From Nocardioides sp. (GTDB lineage Bacteria > Actinomycetota > Actinomycetes > Propionibacteriales > Nocardioidaceae): a DNA stretch of 5,050 nucleotides. The stretch is taken from positions 1 to 5,050 of the forward strand of contig JAKFXV010000220.1 in assembly GCA_021731205.1 (NCBI GenBank), in the 5' to 3' direction. Below, piece after piece: positions 1 to 4,652 of this stretch; the stretch's first letter is position 1; the number at the start of each line of letters is the position of its first letter. The notes under the pieces are model-generated. The model was not told the origin of the DNA, searched no databases, and was given only the letters and a program-made list of their open reading frames with translations. The position numbers and the translations under genes are program-made.

Positions 1-1
1 G

Positions 2-679
2 TTCGATCTCATCGACAAGGTGCGCGACTACGTCGCAGAGGGCGACTGGGCGGGCAGCCTGTTCGGCGGGGTGGTCGGCTTCGGCGTTCGCGTCCTCTCG
101 ACGTTGGCCAACGCGTTCGTCGTGGTCGTGCTGACGCTGTACTTCCTGGCGTCTCTGCCGCTGACGAAGGCCGGTCTTTACAAGTTGGCTCCGGCGTCTC
201 GTCGCGAGCGCGTCAGCCGGTTGGGTGACCAGATCTTCGACAACATCGGCTCGTATGTCTCCGGTGCGTTCGTGGTCGCGCTGTGCGCCGGGATCACGTC
301 GTTGATCTTCTTGTTCTCCGTCGGCCTCGGGGAGTACGCCGTCGCCCTGGCGTTCGTGGTCGCGCTGCTGGACGTGATCCCGATGATCGGTGCCACGCTC
401 GGGGCCGTCATCGTTACCGCGATCGGATTGGCCACCGATCCCAAGATCGGGCTCGCGTGCCTGGTGTTCTACCTCATCTACCAGCAGTTCGAGAACTACG
501 TGCTCTACCCCAAGGTGATGTCGCGTGCCGTGGACATCCCGGGGGCGTTGATCGTCATCGCCGCCGTCATCGGGGCCAGCTTGCTAGGAGTGGTCGGCGC
601 TCTGCTCGCCGTGCCGACCGCCGCCGCTCTGCTGCTGTTGACCAAGGAGATCTTCATTCGTCGCCAAGATCAGCACTGA
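2..679 (+). CDS. AI-2E family transporter (PerM-like permease), 3' part only
   Basis: The gene enters from the left edge, so its start and N-terminal membrane segments are missing; 225 residues are visible, against roughly 350-400 for the family. Hydrophobic stretches lie near visible residues 32-52, 87-108, 111-145, 148-162 and 180-215. Two family hallmarks are present: LLDVIPMIGATLG at 122-134, matching the usual 'LDhIPxhGxxLG' segment, and a C-terminal block from YQQFENYVLYPKVM to GVVGALLAVPTAAAL (160-210), matching 'Q..E..vl.PkhM' followed by 'G..GallavP'. The family comprises inner-membrane proteins, some linked to autoinducer-2 export and others to Na+/H+ antiport; sequence alone does not give the substrate. 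The stop (TGA 677-679) lies 26 bp inside the 3' end of the convergent exporter gene. Family call sure, substrate unknown. Confidence 0.9.
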   Translation, partial: FDLIDKVRDYVAEGDWAGSLFGGVVGFGVRVLSTLANAFVVVVLTLYFLASLPLTKAGLYKLAPASRRERVSRLGDQIFDNIGSYVSGAFVVALCAGITSLIFLFSVGLGEYAVALAFVVALLDVIPMIGATLGAVIVTAIGLATDPKIGLACLVFYLIYQQFENYVLYPKVMSRAVDIPGALIVIAAVIGASLLGVVGALLAVPTAAALLLLTKEIFIRRQDQH

Positions 680-1688
680 CTGCGGCGCTTTCGGCCCGGC
701 TGCCTGAGGCACGGGCCCGCGCCGCGGGAGCGAGATCCTCGCCCAGCTTGACGATCAGGACACCCGTCAGCGCGAGCGCGCCACCCAGGAACTGCACGGG
801 CAGGGGCAGTTCGCCCAGCAGCACCCAGGCGACCAGAAGCGCCACGACGACCTCGATCAGCGCCACCAACGACGCCAACCGCGAGCCGAGGCGGCGTGCA
901 GCCGCGATGCCACTCGCGTAGGGCACGGCGCCGGCCAGCACGCCCAGCACGAGCACCGGCACGAACCATGGCACGGTGCCGATCGCATAGGTCACCGGCG
1001 ACGTGGAAGCGCGCAGCTCGACCAGGCCCAACCCCCCGGCGAGCACCAAGGAGATCGCGCCCACACCGAGTGCGGCGGCGGCTAGCGCGATCGGCGGCAT
1101 CGGGTTCTCGTCGTACGCCGAGAGCACGAAGTACGTCGCCGCGCCCAGCATTGCTCCGAGCGCCCACAAGACGCCGATCAGGCTGGTGCCCGAGCCCGAT
1201 CCGGAGAACACGCCCAGCATCAGCACCAGGCCGAACCCGGCGACGACCGTGCCGGCCACCACCGCCAGACCCGGGCGCTGGGCGTGACGCAGCCACAGCC
1301 AGCCCATCACGGCCACCGGGGCGGCGTACTCGATGAGGAGGGCGGTCGAGACCTGCAGGTGCGACACAGCGTTGAAGTACGCCAGTTGGCAGCCGGCCAC
1401 GGCGACGACGCCGTAGGCGAGGATCACACCGAGGTTTGCGCGGACCAGCTCGGTCCGGCCTCGCAGGCTCAGATACCCCGGCACCGCCAGCACGATGGCG
1501 GCAACGGAGACCCGCACCGTCACCGCGGCTCCCGCCGACCAGCCGGCCTCGAGCATGCCCTTGGCGACGGCGCCGGAGACGCCGAACGACGCGGCTGACA
1601 CCAGCGCGAAGGCAAGTCCCGACACCGATGCGCGGGTGCCGTGCGCCGCCCGCGCGGCACCCCGAGAGTCATGAGTGATTGTCGCCAT
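654..1688 (-). CDS. EamA-family (DMT superfamily) transporter, probable exporter
   Basis: This is a 344-residue integral membrane protein with the family's two tandem five-helix EamA repeats, about ten hydrophobic segments between residues 20 and 315. The first repeat ends with a segment containing LLIEYAAPVAVMGWLWL; the second has LVALIEVVVALLVAWVLLGE, the classic end-of-repeat 'E...a...a....GE' pattern. DMT/EamA proteins export amino acids, other metabolites or drugs by antiport; no substrate can be named here. The ATG at 1688 is preferred over an in-frame GTG at 1700 because the GTG falls inside the predicted -10 box. After the last helix comes a polar tail of about 28 residues rich in Ala, Arg and Ser, part of which is encoded in the overlap with the AI-2E gene. 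It is divergent from the CGNR regulator, which probably controls it (inference). Confidence 0.92.
   Translation of the reverse strand: MATITHDSRGAARAAHGTRASVSGLAFALVSAASFGVSGAVAKGMLEAGWSAGAAVTVRVSVAAIVLAVPGYLSLRGRTELVRANLGVILAYGVVAVAGCQLAYFNAVSHLQVSTALLIEYAAPVAVMGWLWLRHAQRPGLAVVAGTVVAGFGLVLMLGVFSGSGSGTSLIGVLWALGAMLGAATYFVLSAYDENPMPPIALAAAALGVGAISLVLAGGLGLVELRASTSPVTYAIGTVPWFVPVLVLGVLAGAVPYASGIAAARRLGSRLASLVALIEVVVALLVAWVLLGELPLPVQFLGGALALTGVLIVKLGEDLAPAARARASGSRAESAAVSADLGDE
693..717 (+). terminator. GC-rich stem-loop after the AI-2E gene
   Basis: GGCCCG (693-698) pairs with CGGGCC (712-717). Inside it TGCC (701-704) pairs with GGCA (708-711) around a TGA loop, leaving only an unpaired GC at 699-700. 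It starts 14 nt after the AI-2E stop. No T-run follows, so it would be an actinobacterial-type U-less terminator at best. It lies within the last codons of the opposing exporter gene, so it is also coding sequence and could instead be chance structure in GC-rich DNA. Confidence 0.35.
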
Positions 1689-1698
1689 GACATGTGAC

Positions 1699-1715
1699 AC
1701 TACGTCGCGAGTAGT
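1699..1715. promoter_or_regulatory. Inverted repeat, candidate operator between divergent promoters
   Basis: ACTAC (1699-1703) and GTAGT (1711-1715) form a perfect 5-bp inverted repeat around a 7-bp spacer containing the palindrome TCGCGA (1705-1710). It covers part of the exporter's -10 and most of its -10/-35 spacer, and reaches the first base of the -10 proposed for the CGNR gene. A bound protein there would block both promoters. TGACA also occurs twice just to the left (1688-1692, 1695-1699), with its inverse TGTCA at 1720-1724. The neighbouring CGNR protein is the obvious candidate ligand, but that is inference. Confidence 0.45.
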
Positions 1716-1720
1716 AACCT
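1715..1720 (+). promoter_or_regulatory. -10 element of the CGNR regulator gene (leaderless)
   Basis: TAACCT fits the TANNNT -10 pattern and ends exactly 6 nt before the GTG at 1727, so the start codon would be the 5' end of the mRNA. A possible -35, GTGACA (1694-1699), has 5 of 6 consensus bases but a short 15-bp spacer, so the promoter is probably weaker than the opposing one. No Shine-Dalgarno is visible. Confidence 0.55.
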
Positions 1721-1726
1721 GTCAAA

Positions 1727-2263
1727 GTGATATTCGCTCATGACACAGAGACGGCTTTGGTCGCAACCGCGGACCTCGTGAACTCGGCCGGCCCGCCCGA
1801 GACTCTCGGCACCCTCGATGCCCTGGACGAGTTTCTGGCGACCCATAATTTCTCGGGTTCGCGCCGTCACGACGAGGCCGAGCTCCGGGCCGTTCACGAC
1901 CTGCGCCCCCGGTTGCGGGCCTTGCTGAGCGCGGACCGTGACGAGGCTGTCGAACTCGCCAACCGGATCCTGGCCGACGCGCAGGCACTCCCCCAGCTGG
2001 TCCGCCACGACGGGTGGGACTGGCACCTGCACGTCGTGGATGCGAGCCGTCCGCTGACGACCAGGATCGCCGTCGAGGCGGCCATGGCCATGGTCGACGT
2101 GATCCGGGCCGACGAGCTCGGCCGGATCTCGACCTGCGAACGAACCGGCTGCTCAGGAATCGTGGTCGACCTCTCCCGCAACCGGTCCCGCCGCTACTGC
2201 AGCCTGGGTTGCGGCAATCGGGCCGCCGTCGCGGCCTATCGGGCGCGCCGGGCGCAGACCTGA
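1727..2263 (+). CDS. CGNR zinc-finger (ABATE domain) transcriptional regulator
   Basis: This 178-residue protein has the standard layout of the family: an N-terminal ABATE-like region (about residues 5-120, beginning FAHDTETALVATADLVNS) and a C-terminal CGNR zinc finger (about 132-175). The zinc ligands are visible as C137, C142, C158 and C162, and the name motif C-G-N-R is at 162-165, preceded by DLSRNRSRRYC and followed by AAVAAYRARR, all typical. Family members are thought to be DNA-binding regulators, often of stress or metabolic functions; the inducing ligand is unknown. The GTG start at 1727 fits the family N-terminus and sits 6 nt after a -10 hexamer. It is divergent from the EamA exporter with only 38 bp between, which suggests that it regulates the exporter and itself. 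Its stop is 19 bp from the convergent hydrolase stop. Confidence 0.92.
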   Translation: MIFAHDTETALVATADLVNSAGPPETLGTLDALDEFLATHNFSGSRRHDEAELRAVHDLRPRLRALLSADRDEAVELANRILADAQALPQLVRHDGWDWHLHVVDASRPLTTRIAVEAAMAMVDVIRADELGRISTCERTGCSGIVVDLSRNRSRRYCSLGCGNRAAVAAYRARRAQT

Positions 2264-2282
2264 CTGGCCCGATCCTGACCAG

Positions 2283-3047
2283 CTAGTCGCGGGTCTGGTT
2301 CGCGGCGTACGCCGAGGTGTCGGCAGTCGCCATCGGCCCGTCCCAGACCTGTGGCAGTGGAAGCGCCACCTCGGGGACAATGCGCCGGACGATCTCGTCG
2401 AGCACGCGCTCGGCATCGCCGACCCACAGGTGCTTCGAGCCGGGCATCGCCACCAGTTCCATGTGGGGCACCGCCGCGAAGCGCTCCCGCGCTTCCGCCG
2501 GCCGCAGATAGTCGTCGTGTTCGGGGATCAGCCCGACCAAGGGCTTCCCAGACTCCTGCCAGACCGCGAGGTGCTCCGGAGCAGAGAAACGCAGCGGGGG
2601 CGACAGCAAGATGGCCCCGACGACCGCGGGATCGTGGCCGTGCATCAGAGCCAGATCGGTGCCGAAGGACCACCCCACGAGCCAGATCGACGGCAGGTCG
2701 GCGTACTCGGCGTACTCGATCGCGGCGGCCACGTCGAGGGCCTCGCCGCGCCCGTTGTCGAAGGTGCCCTGGCTGGTGCCCTGGACACTCCAGGTGCCTC
2801 GTGTGTTGAACCGGAGTACGGCGATCCCGGCCAGCGCCGGCAGTCGGTACGACGCCTTGCGGAAGACGTGGCTGTCCATCATGCCGCCGTGCGTGGGCAG
2901 GGGGTGTAGGCAGACCATGGTCGCGACAGGGGGTCGGCCGGCCGGGACCGCCAGCTCTCCGATCAGCTCCAGACCGTCGGCCGTGTGCAGCGTGATCGGC
3001 TCTCGGTGGGCGGGCAGGATCGAGTTCGCACGGATCTTGGCTGACAC
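2283..3047 (-). CDS. Alpha/beta hydrolase (COG2945-like, serine hydrolase fold)
   Basis: This is a 254-residue cytosolic protein without a signal peptide or membrane segment. The alpha/beta-hydrolase landmarks appear in order: the oxyanion-hole segment [14 protein letters not shown] (46-59), the LRFNTRGT strand-turn (78-85) followed by [19 protein letters not shown] (92-110), the nucleophile elbow G-W-S-F-G with Ser127, a probable acid around E176/D178/D179 (IPEHDDY), and the catalytic His206 in GSKHLWVG. The 'HP..tHGG ... RFN.RG ... G.fd.G.GE..D' pattern is that of the uncharacterised YsxA/COG2945-like hydrolases, so it is probably an esterase-type enzyme of unknown substrate. About 24 residues after the core form an extra tail. 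The GTG start has no Shine-Dalgarno but lies 6 nt after a TANNNT hexamer. It is divergent from nucS; no functional link is evident. Confidence 0.9.
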   Translation of the reverse strand: MSAKIRANSILPAHREPITLHTADGLELIGELAVPAGRPPVATMVCLHPLPTHGGMMDSHVFRKASYRLPALAGIAVLRFNTRGTWSVQGTSQGTFDNGRGEALDVAAAIEYAEYADLPSIWLVGWSFGTDLALMHGHDPAVVGAILLSPPLRFSAPEHLAVWQESGKPLVGLIPEHDDYLRPAEARERFAAVPHMELVAMPGSKHLWVGDAERVLDEIVRRIVPEVALPLPQVWDGPMATADTSAYAANQTRD

Positions 3048-3053
3048 CGCTGC

Positions 3054-3059
3054 AGGCTA
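3054..3059 (-). promoter_or_regulatory. -10 element of the hydrolase gene (leaderless)
   Basis: On the minus strand TAGCCT (TANNNT) ends 6 nt before the GTG at 3047, the same geometry as three other genes in this window. No convincing -35 is visible at 16-18 bp. Confidence 0.5.
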
Positions 3060-3082
3060 TCGGCCCGCAGCGCGTCGACCCG

Positions 3083-3092
3083 CGACCGGTCG
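3083..3092. repeat. 10-bp palindrome between the hydrolase and nucS promoters
   Basis: CGACCGGTCG is a perfect palindrome lying just upstream of the nucS -10. It is flanked by ACCCG (3078-3082) and CGGGT (3091-3095), a second 5-bp inverted repeat whose centre is 1 bp off. It could be an operator for one or both divergent genes, but short GC-rich palindromes are common in such DNA. Confidence 0.3.
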
Positions 3093-3094
3093 GG

Positions 3095-3100
3095 TAGGTT
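3095..3100 (+). promoter_or_regulatory. -10 element of nucS (leaderless)
   Basis: TAGGTT (TANNNT) ends 8 nt before the GTG at 3109. No Shine-Dalgarno lies in those 8 nt (CAAGGCTC contains only AAGG, 4 nt from the start), so a leaderless or near-leaderless transcript is likely. No clear -35 is seen. Confidence 0.5.
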
Positions 3101-3108
3101 CAAGGCTC

Positions 3109-3783
3109 GTGAGGCTGGTCGTGGCGCGGTGTCAGGTGGACTACGCCGGGCGCCTCACCGCACACCTGCCGATGGCCACCCGAGTGCTGATGATCAAGGC
3201 CGACGGGTCCGTCCTGATCCACTCCGACGGCGGTTCCTACAAGCCCCTGAACTGGATGTCCCCGCCGTGCACGCTGCGTGAAGGCCGCGATGACGAGGGC
3301 CGCATCGAGTGGACCGTCACGTCGAAGACCGACGACACCCTCCGCATCCTCATCGACGCCGTGCTGCACGAGACCACTCATGACCTCGGTGTCGATCCCG
3401 GCCTGCAGAAGGATGGGGTCGAGCGGCACCTGCAAGAGCTGCTCGCCGAGCATCCGACCGCCCTCGGCGAGGGCTTCACCCTGGTTCGCCGCGAGTACCC
3501 CACCGCCATCGGCCCGGTGGACCTGATGTGCCGCGACTCCGGCGGCGCGGCAATCGCGGTGGAGGTCAAGCGGCGCGGGGAGATCGACGGCGTCGAGCAG
3601 CTCACCCGCTACCTCGAACTGCTCAACCGGGACCCGCTGCTGGCGCCTGTGCGTGGGATCTTCGCGGCCCAGGAGATCAAGCCGCAGGCCCGGGTGCTCG
3701 CCACCGACCGAGGCATCGCCTGCGTAGTCGTGGACTACGACGCGTTGCGCGGCCTGGATAACGCCGAGCACCGGCTGTTCTGA
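3109..3783 (+). CDS. nucS: Endonuclease NucS/EndoMS (non-canonical mismatch repair)
   Basis: This 224-residue nuclease, the normal family length, cleaves both strands of mismatch-containing DNA. In actinobacteria without MutS/MutL it carries the main mismatch-repair activity. The N-terminal DNA-binding/dimerisation domain (1-90) begins [21 protein letters not shown] and contains [12 protein letters not shown] (43-54), highly typical of actinobacterial NucS. The C-terminal RecB-like nuclease domain has E105 in [10 protein letters not shown]138 in GPVDLM, and E152 and K154 in VEVKR, the PD-(D/E)xK active site, with Q164 in the following helix. The protein ends EHRLF, the C-terminal hydrophobic tail known in this family to contact the beta clamp. 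The frame is open far upstream (to 2611), but the conserved N-terminus and the -10 box fix the start at 3109. All key residues are intact. Confidence 0.96.
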   Translation: MRLVVARCQVDYAGRLTAHLPMATRVLMIKADGSVLIHSDGGSYKPLNWMSPPCTLREGRDDEGRIEWTVTSKTDDTLRILIDAVLHETTHDLGVDPGLQKDGVERHLQELLAEHPTALGEGFTLVRREYPTAIGPVDLMCRDSGGAAIAVEVKRRGEIDGVEQLTRYLELLNRDPLLAPVRGIFAAQEIKPQARVLATDRGIACVVVDYDALRGLDNAEHRLF

Positions 3784-3807
3784 GCCCGGCTAGTTCAGGC
3801 CCGGCTC
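3782..3807. terminator. Stem-loop between the convergent nucS and ferritin genes
   Basis: GAGCC (3782-3786) pairs with GGCTC (3803-3807). After one C-C mismatch, GGC (3788-3790) pairs with GCC (3799-3801) around an 8-nt loop. It starts in the nucS stop codon and ends 13 bp before the ferritin stop, so it could end transcripts from either side. A second small hairpin, GGGAG/CTCCC (3813-3817, 3823-3827), has the ferritin stop codon in its loop. There is no T-run, so confidence is modest. Confidence 0.35.
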
Positions 3808-3819
3808 TCTGAGGGAGGG

Positions 3820-4344
3820 CTACTCCCCGGCAGCCTTGGGCGCCGTAGGGTCAGCGGCTGCGGACCCCTGCTCGCGTACGACGTAGTCCTCGATGTTGCT
3901 GATGTTGTCCTGGTTGCGGCTCACGACGGTCAGCAGGTCGCTCATCGTCGCGACCTCCTCGACCTGTTCCTTGATGAACCACTGCATGAACTGTTCGGAG
4001 GCGAAGTCGGACTCCTCGCGCGCGGTCTTCAACAGCGCACTGATCTGCTCGGTGACCCGCTTCTCCTGCTCGAGGGCGAGCGCTACCGGCGCTACGAGGT
4101 CCTCGAACGTCGGGATCGGGGCTTCGACGCCGGGGATCGTCACGCCCGCGTCGGTGTCGAGGAGGTATTGGACCATCATCATCGCGTGCTCGCGCTCTTC
4201 GAGGGCCTGGGCGTAGAAGAACGCCGCCATCTGGGGCATCGTCAGCGCGTCGTAATAGACAGCGCAGGCGAGGTATTGGTTGTGGGCGGCCAGTTCGTTG
4301 CCGATCTGGGTGTTGAGTTGGGCGACGAAGCGTGCTGCCGGCAC
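3820..4344 (-). CDS. Ferritin (bacterial non-haem, FtnA/BfrB type)
   Basis: This 174-residue ferritin forms the 24-subunit iron-storage shell in the cytosol, oxidising Fe2+ and storing it as mineral. The four-helix ferritin domain covers residues 5-155. Ferroxidase ligands fall at the same numbers as in E. coli FtnA: E17, E50 and H53 (EEREH), E94, Q127 and E130, with Y24 in the first helix and E49, E126 and E129 as possible third-site ligands. No Met residue occupies the usual haem position near residue 52, so it is not a haem bacterioferritin. The last 16 residues are a loose Ala/Pro-rich tail. The GTG start follows AAGGAG at 5 nt, the only strong Shine-Dalgarno in the window. It lies 39 nt after the small Cys-rich gene with no clear promoter between, so the two are probably cotranscribed and share the upstream iron box. 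Confidence 0.96.
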   Translation of the reverse strand: MPAARFVAQLNTQIGNELAAHNQYLACAVYYDALTMPQMAAFFYAQALEEREHAMMMVQYLLDTDAGVTIPGVEAPIPTFEDLVAPVALALEQEKRVTEQISALLKTAREESDFASEQFMQWFIKEQVEEVATMSDLLTVVSRNQDNISNIEDYVVREQGSAAADPTAPKAAGE

Positions 4345-4349
4345 CGGGG

Positions 4350-4355
4350 CTCCTT
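4350..4355 (-). promoter_or_regulatory. Strong ribosome binding site of the ferritin gene
   Basis: AAGGAG on the minus strand, 5 nt before the GTG at 4344. It decides the ferritin start and contrasts with the leaderless look of every other gene start in the window, which fits an internal gene of an operon. Confidence 0.75.
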
Positions 4356-4383
4356 GGCTGTCGTACGGGTCGGGTCGAGGGTG

Positions 4384-4566
4384 TCAGGCAGCCCGGTCGA
4401 GCTTCTTGGCCGCCGCCTTCTTGGTCTTGGCTTTGACGAGTTTGCGCTTCTTCACCGTATATCCCGCCGGAAGCGCCCCCTCCTTCAACATCCTGATGGG
4501 GCAGCGCTCGCAGCGCGACTTGGACACGCAGCACTTCGACTTCGGTTTGCGCTGCTTCCCGGCCAC
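4384..4566 (-). CDS. Small basic Cys-rich protein, unknown function, upstream of ferritin
   Basis: This 60-residue protein belongs to no named family that I recognise. It has two parts. The N-terminal third holds four cysteines, C12, C13, C19 and C22 (CCx5CxxC, within KCCVSKSRCERCPIRM), enough for a zinc or iron-sulphur site. Residues 39-58 form a Lys/Ala-rich tail resembling histone-H1-like or nucleic-acid-binding tails. In all, 21 of 60 residues are Lys or Arg and only 3 are acidic. There is no signal peptide or membrane segment. The GTG start lies 6 nt after TAACCT with an iron box just upstream, and the stop is 39 nt before the ferritin. Reality as a gene is supported by the promoter geometry, the Cys pattern and the operon fit. 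A role as redox, iron-delivery or sensing partner of the ferritin, loosely like the Bfd ferredoxin of other bacteria, is pure inference; the Cys spacing is not that of Bfd. Confidence 0.8.
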   Translation of the reverse strand: MAGKQRKPKSKCCVSKSRCERCPIRMLKEGALPAGYTVKKRKLVKAKTKKAAAKKLDRAA

Positions 4567-4572
4567 GCGGCG

Positions 4573-4578
4573 AGGTTA
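4573..4578 (-). promoter_or_regulatory. -10 element of the Cys-rich protein/ferritin operon
   Basis: On the minus strand TAACCT (TANNNT) ends 6 nt before the GTG at 4566, predicting a leaderless mRNA. The same bases are part of an iron-box half-site (AGGTTAG at 4573-4579 on the plus strand). No good TTGACA-like -35 exists; the -35 region at 16-18 bp is occupied by the iron box. Confidence 0.6.
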
Positions 4579-4583
4579 GCCGA

Positions 4584-4607
4584 CCAGGTTAGGAATACCT
4601 AACCTAA
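4584..4607. promoter_or_regulatory. DtxR/IdeR-type iron box (overlapping double site)
   Basis: The core is a perfect inverted repeat, AGGTTAGG-AATA-CCTAACCT (4586-4605). Against the DtxR/IdeR consensus TTAGGTTAGSCTAACCTAA, the 19-mer at 4589-4607 matches 15 of 19 positions and the one at 4584-4602 matches 13, all counted by hand. The two 19-mers are offset by 5 bp and symmetric about the repeat centre, as might suit two dimers on opposite DNA faces. Relative to the predicted start of the minus-strand operon (4566) the better site spans about -23 to -41; relative to the adenosyltransferase start (4653) it is centred near -55. The adjacent ferritin makes iron control very plausible. Confidence 0.8.
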
Positions 4608-4617
4608 GTCCCGGGAT

Positions 4618-4629
4618 CCGGACATCCGG
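4618..4629. repeat. Short inverted repeat over the adenosyltransferase -35
   Basis: CCGGA (4618-4622) and TCCGG (4625-4629) form a perfect inverted repeat with a 2-bp spacer, covering the likely -35 of the downstream gene. It is embedded in a direct repeat of ATCCGG (4616-4621, 4624-4629). It may be an operator, or chance. Confidence 0.3.
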
Positions 4630-4646
4630 CTCTGGACCATTAGGGT
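4619..4646 (+). promoter_or_regulatory. Promoter of the cobalamin adenosyltransferase gene (leaderless)
   Basis: The -10 TAGGGT (4641-4646) ends 6 nt before the ATG at 4653. A -35 candidate CGGACA (4619-4624; GACA of TTGACA kept) is 16 bp upstream. No Shine-Dalgarno is present. The iron box ends 11 bp before the -35. Confidence 0.6.
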
Positions 4647-4652
4647 CTCATC

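Larger units (their letters stand above)
1697..1725 (-). promoter_or_regulatory. Promoter of the EamA transporter gene (near-consensus, leaderless)
   Basis: On the minus strand a perfect -35 TTGACA (1720-1725) and a -10 TAGTGT (1697-1702) are separated by exactly 17 bp. The -10 ends 8 nt before the ATG at 1688, so the transcript would begin at or within 2-3 nt of the start codon, with no room for a Shine-Dalgarno. It is the best sigma-70-type promoter in the window. Its -35 overlaps the opposing -10 of the CGNR gene by one base, so the two promoters should compete. Confidence 0.75.

Noticed and set aside
283..921. Plus-strand open frame of 212 residues across the AI-2E/EamA junction
   Set aside because: Arg/Pro-rich composition typical of a shifted frame in GC-rich DNA, overlapping two well-supported genes.
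1689..1700. GTG at 1700 as the start of the EamA gene
   Set aside because: It falls inside the predicted -10 TAGTGT (1697-1702), so it would not be on the mRNA; the ATG at 1688 fits.
2264..2282. CTGG/CCAG hairpin between the CGNR and hydrolase stops as a terminator
   Set aside because: Only a 4-bp stem with an 11-nt loop and no T-run; too weak to call.
2611..3108. In-frame upstream extension of nucS to a 390-residue protein
   Set aside because: The extra part is antisense to the hydrolase, has no known domain, and the NucS family starts at MRLVVA; the -10 box at 3095-3100 would lie inside such a gene.
3100..3771. Minus-strand open frame of 223 residues opposite nucS
   Set aside because: No domain recognised and fully antisense to a gene with an intact active site; open only because of GC bias.
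4384..4452. Lys/Ala-rich tail of the small protein as a sign of a false gene
   Set aside because: The frame also holds a tidy four-Cys motif, a -10 box at the standard distance and operon spacing to ferritin, so a real gene is more likely.
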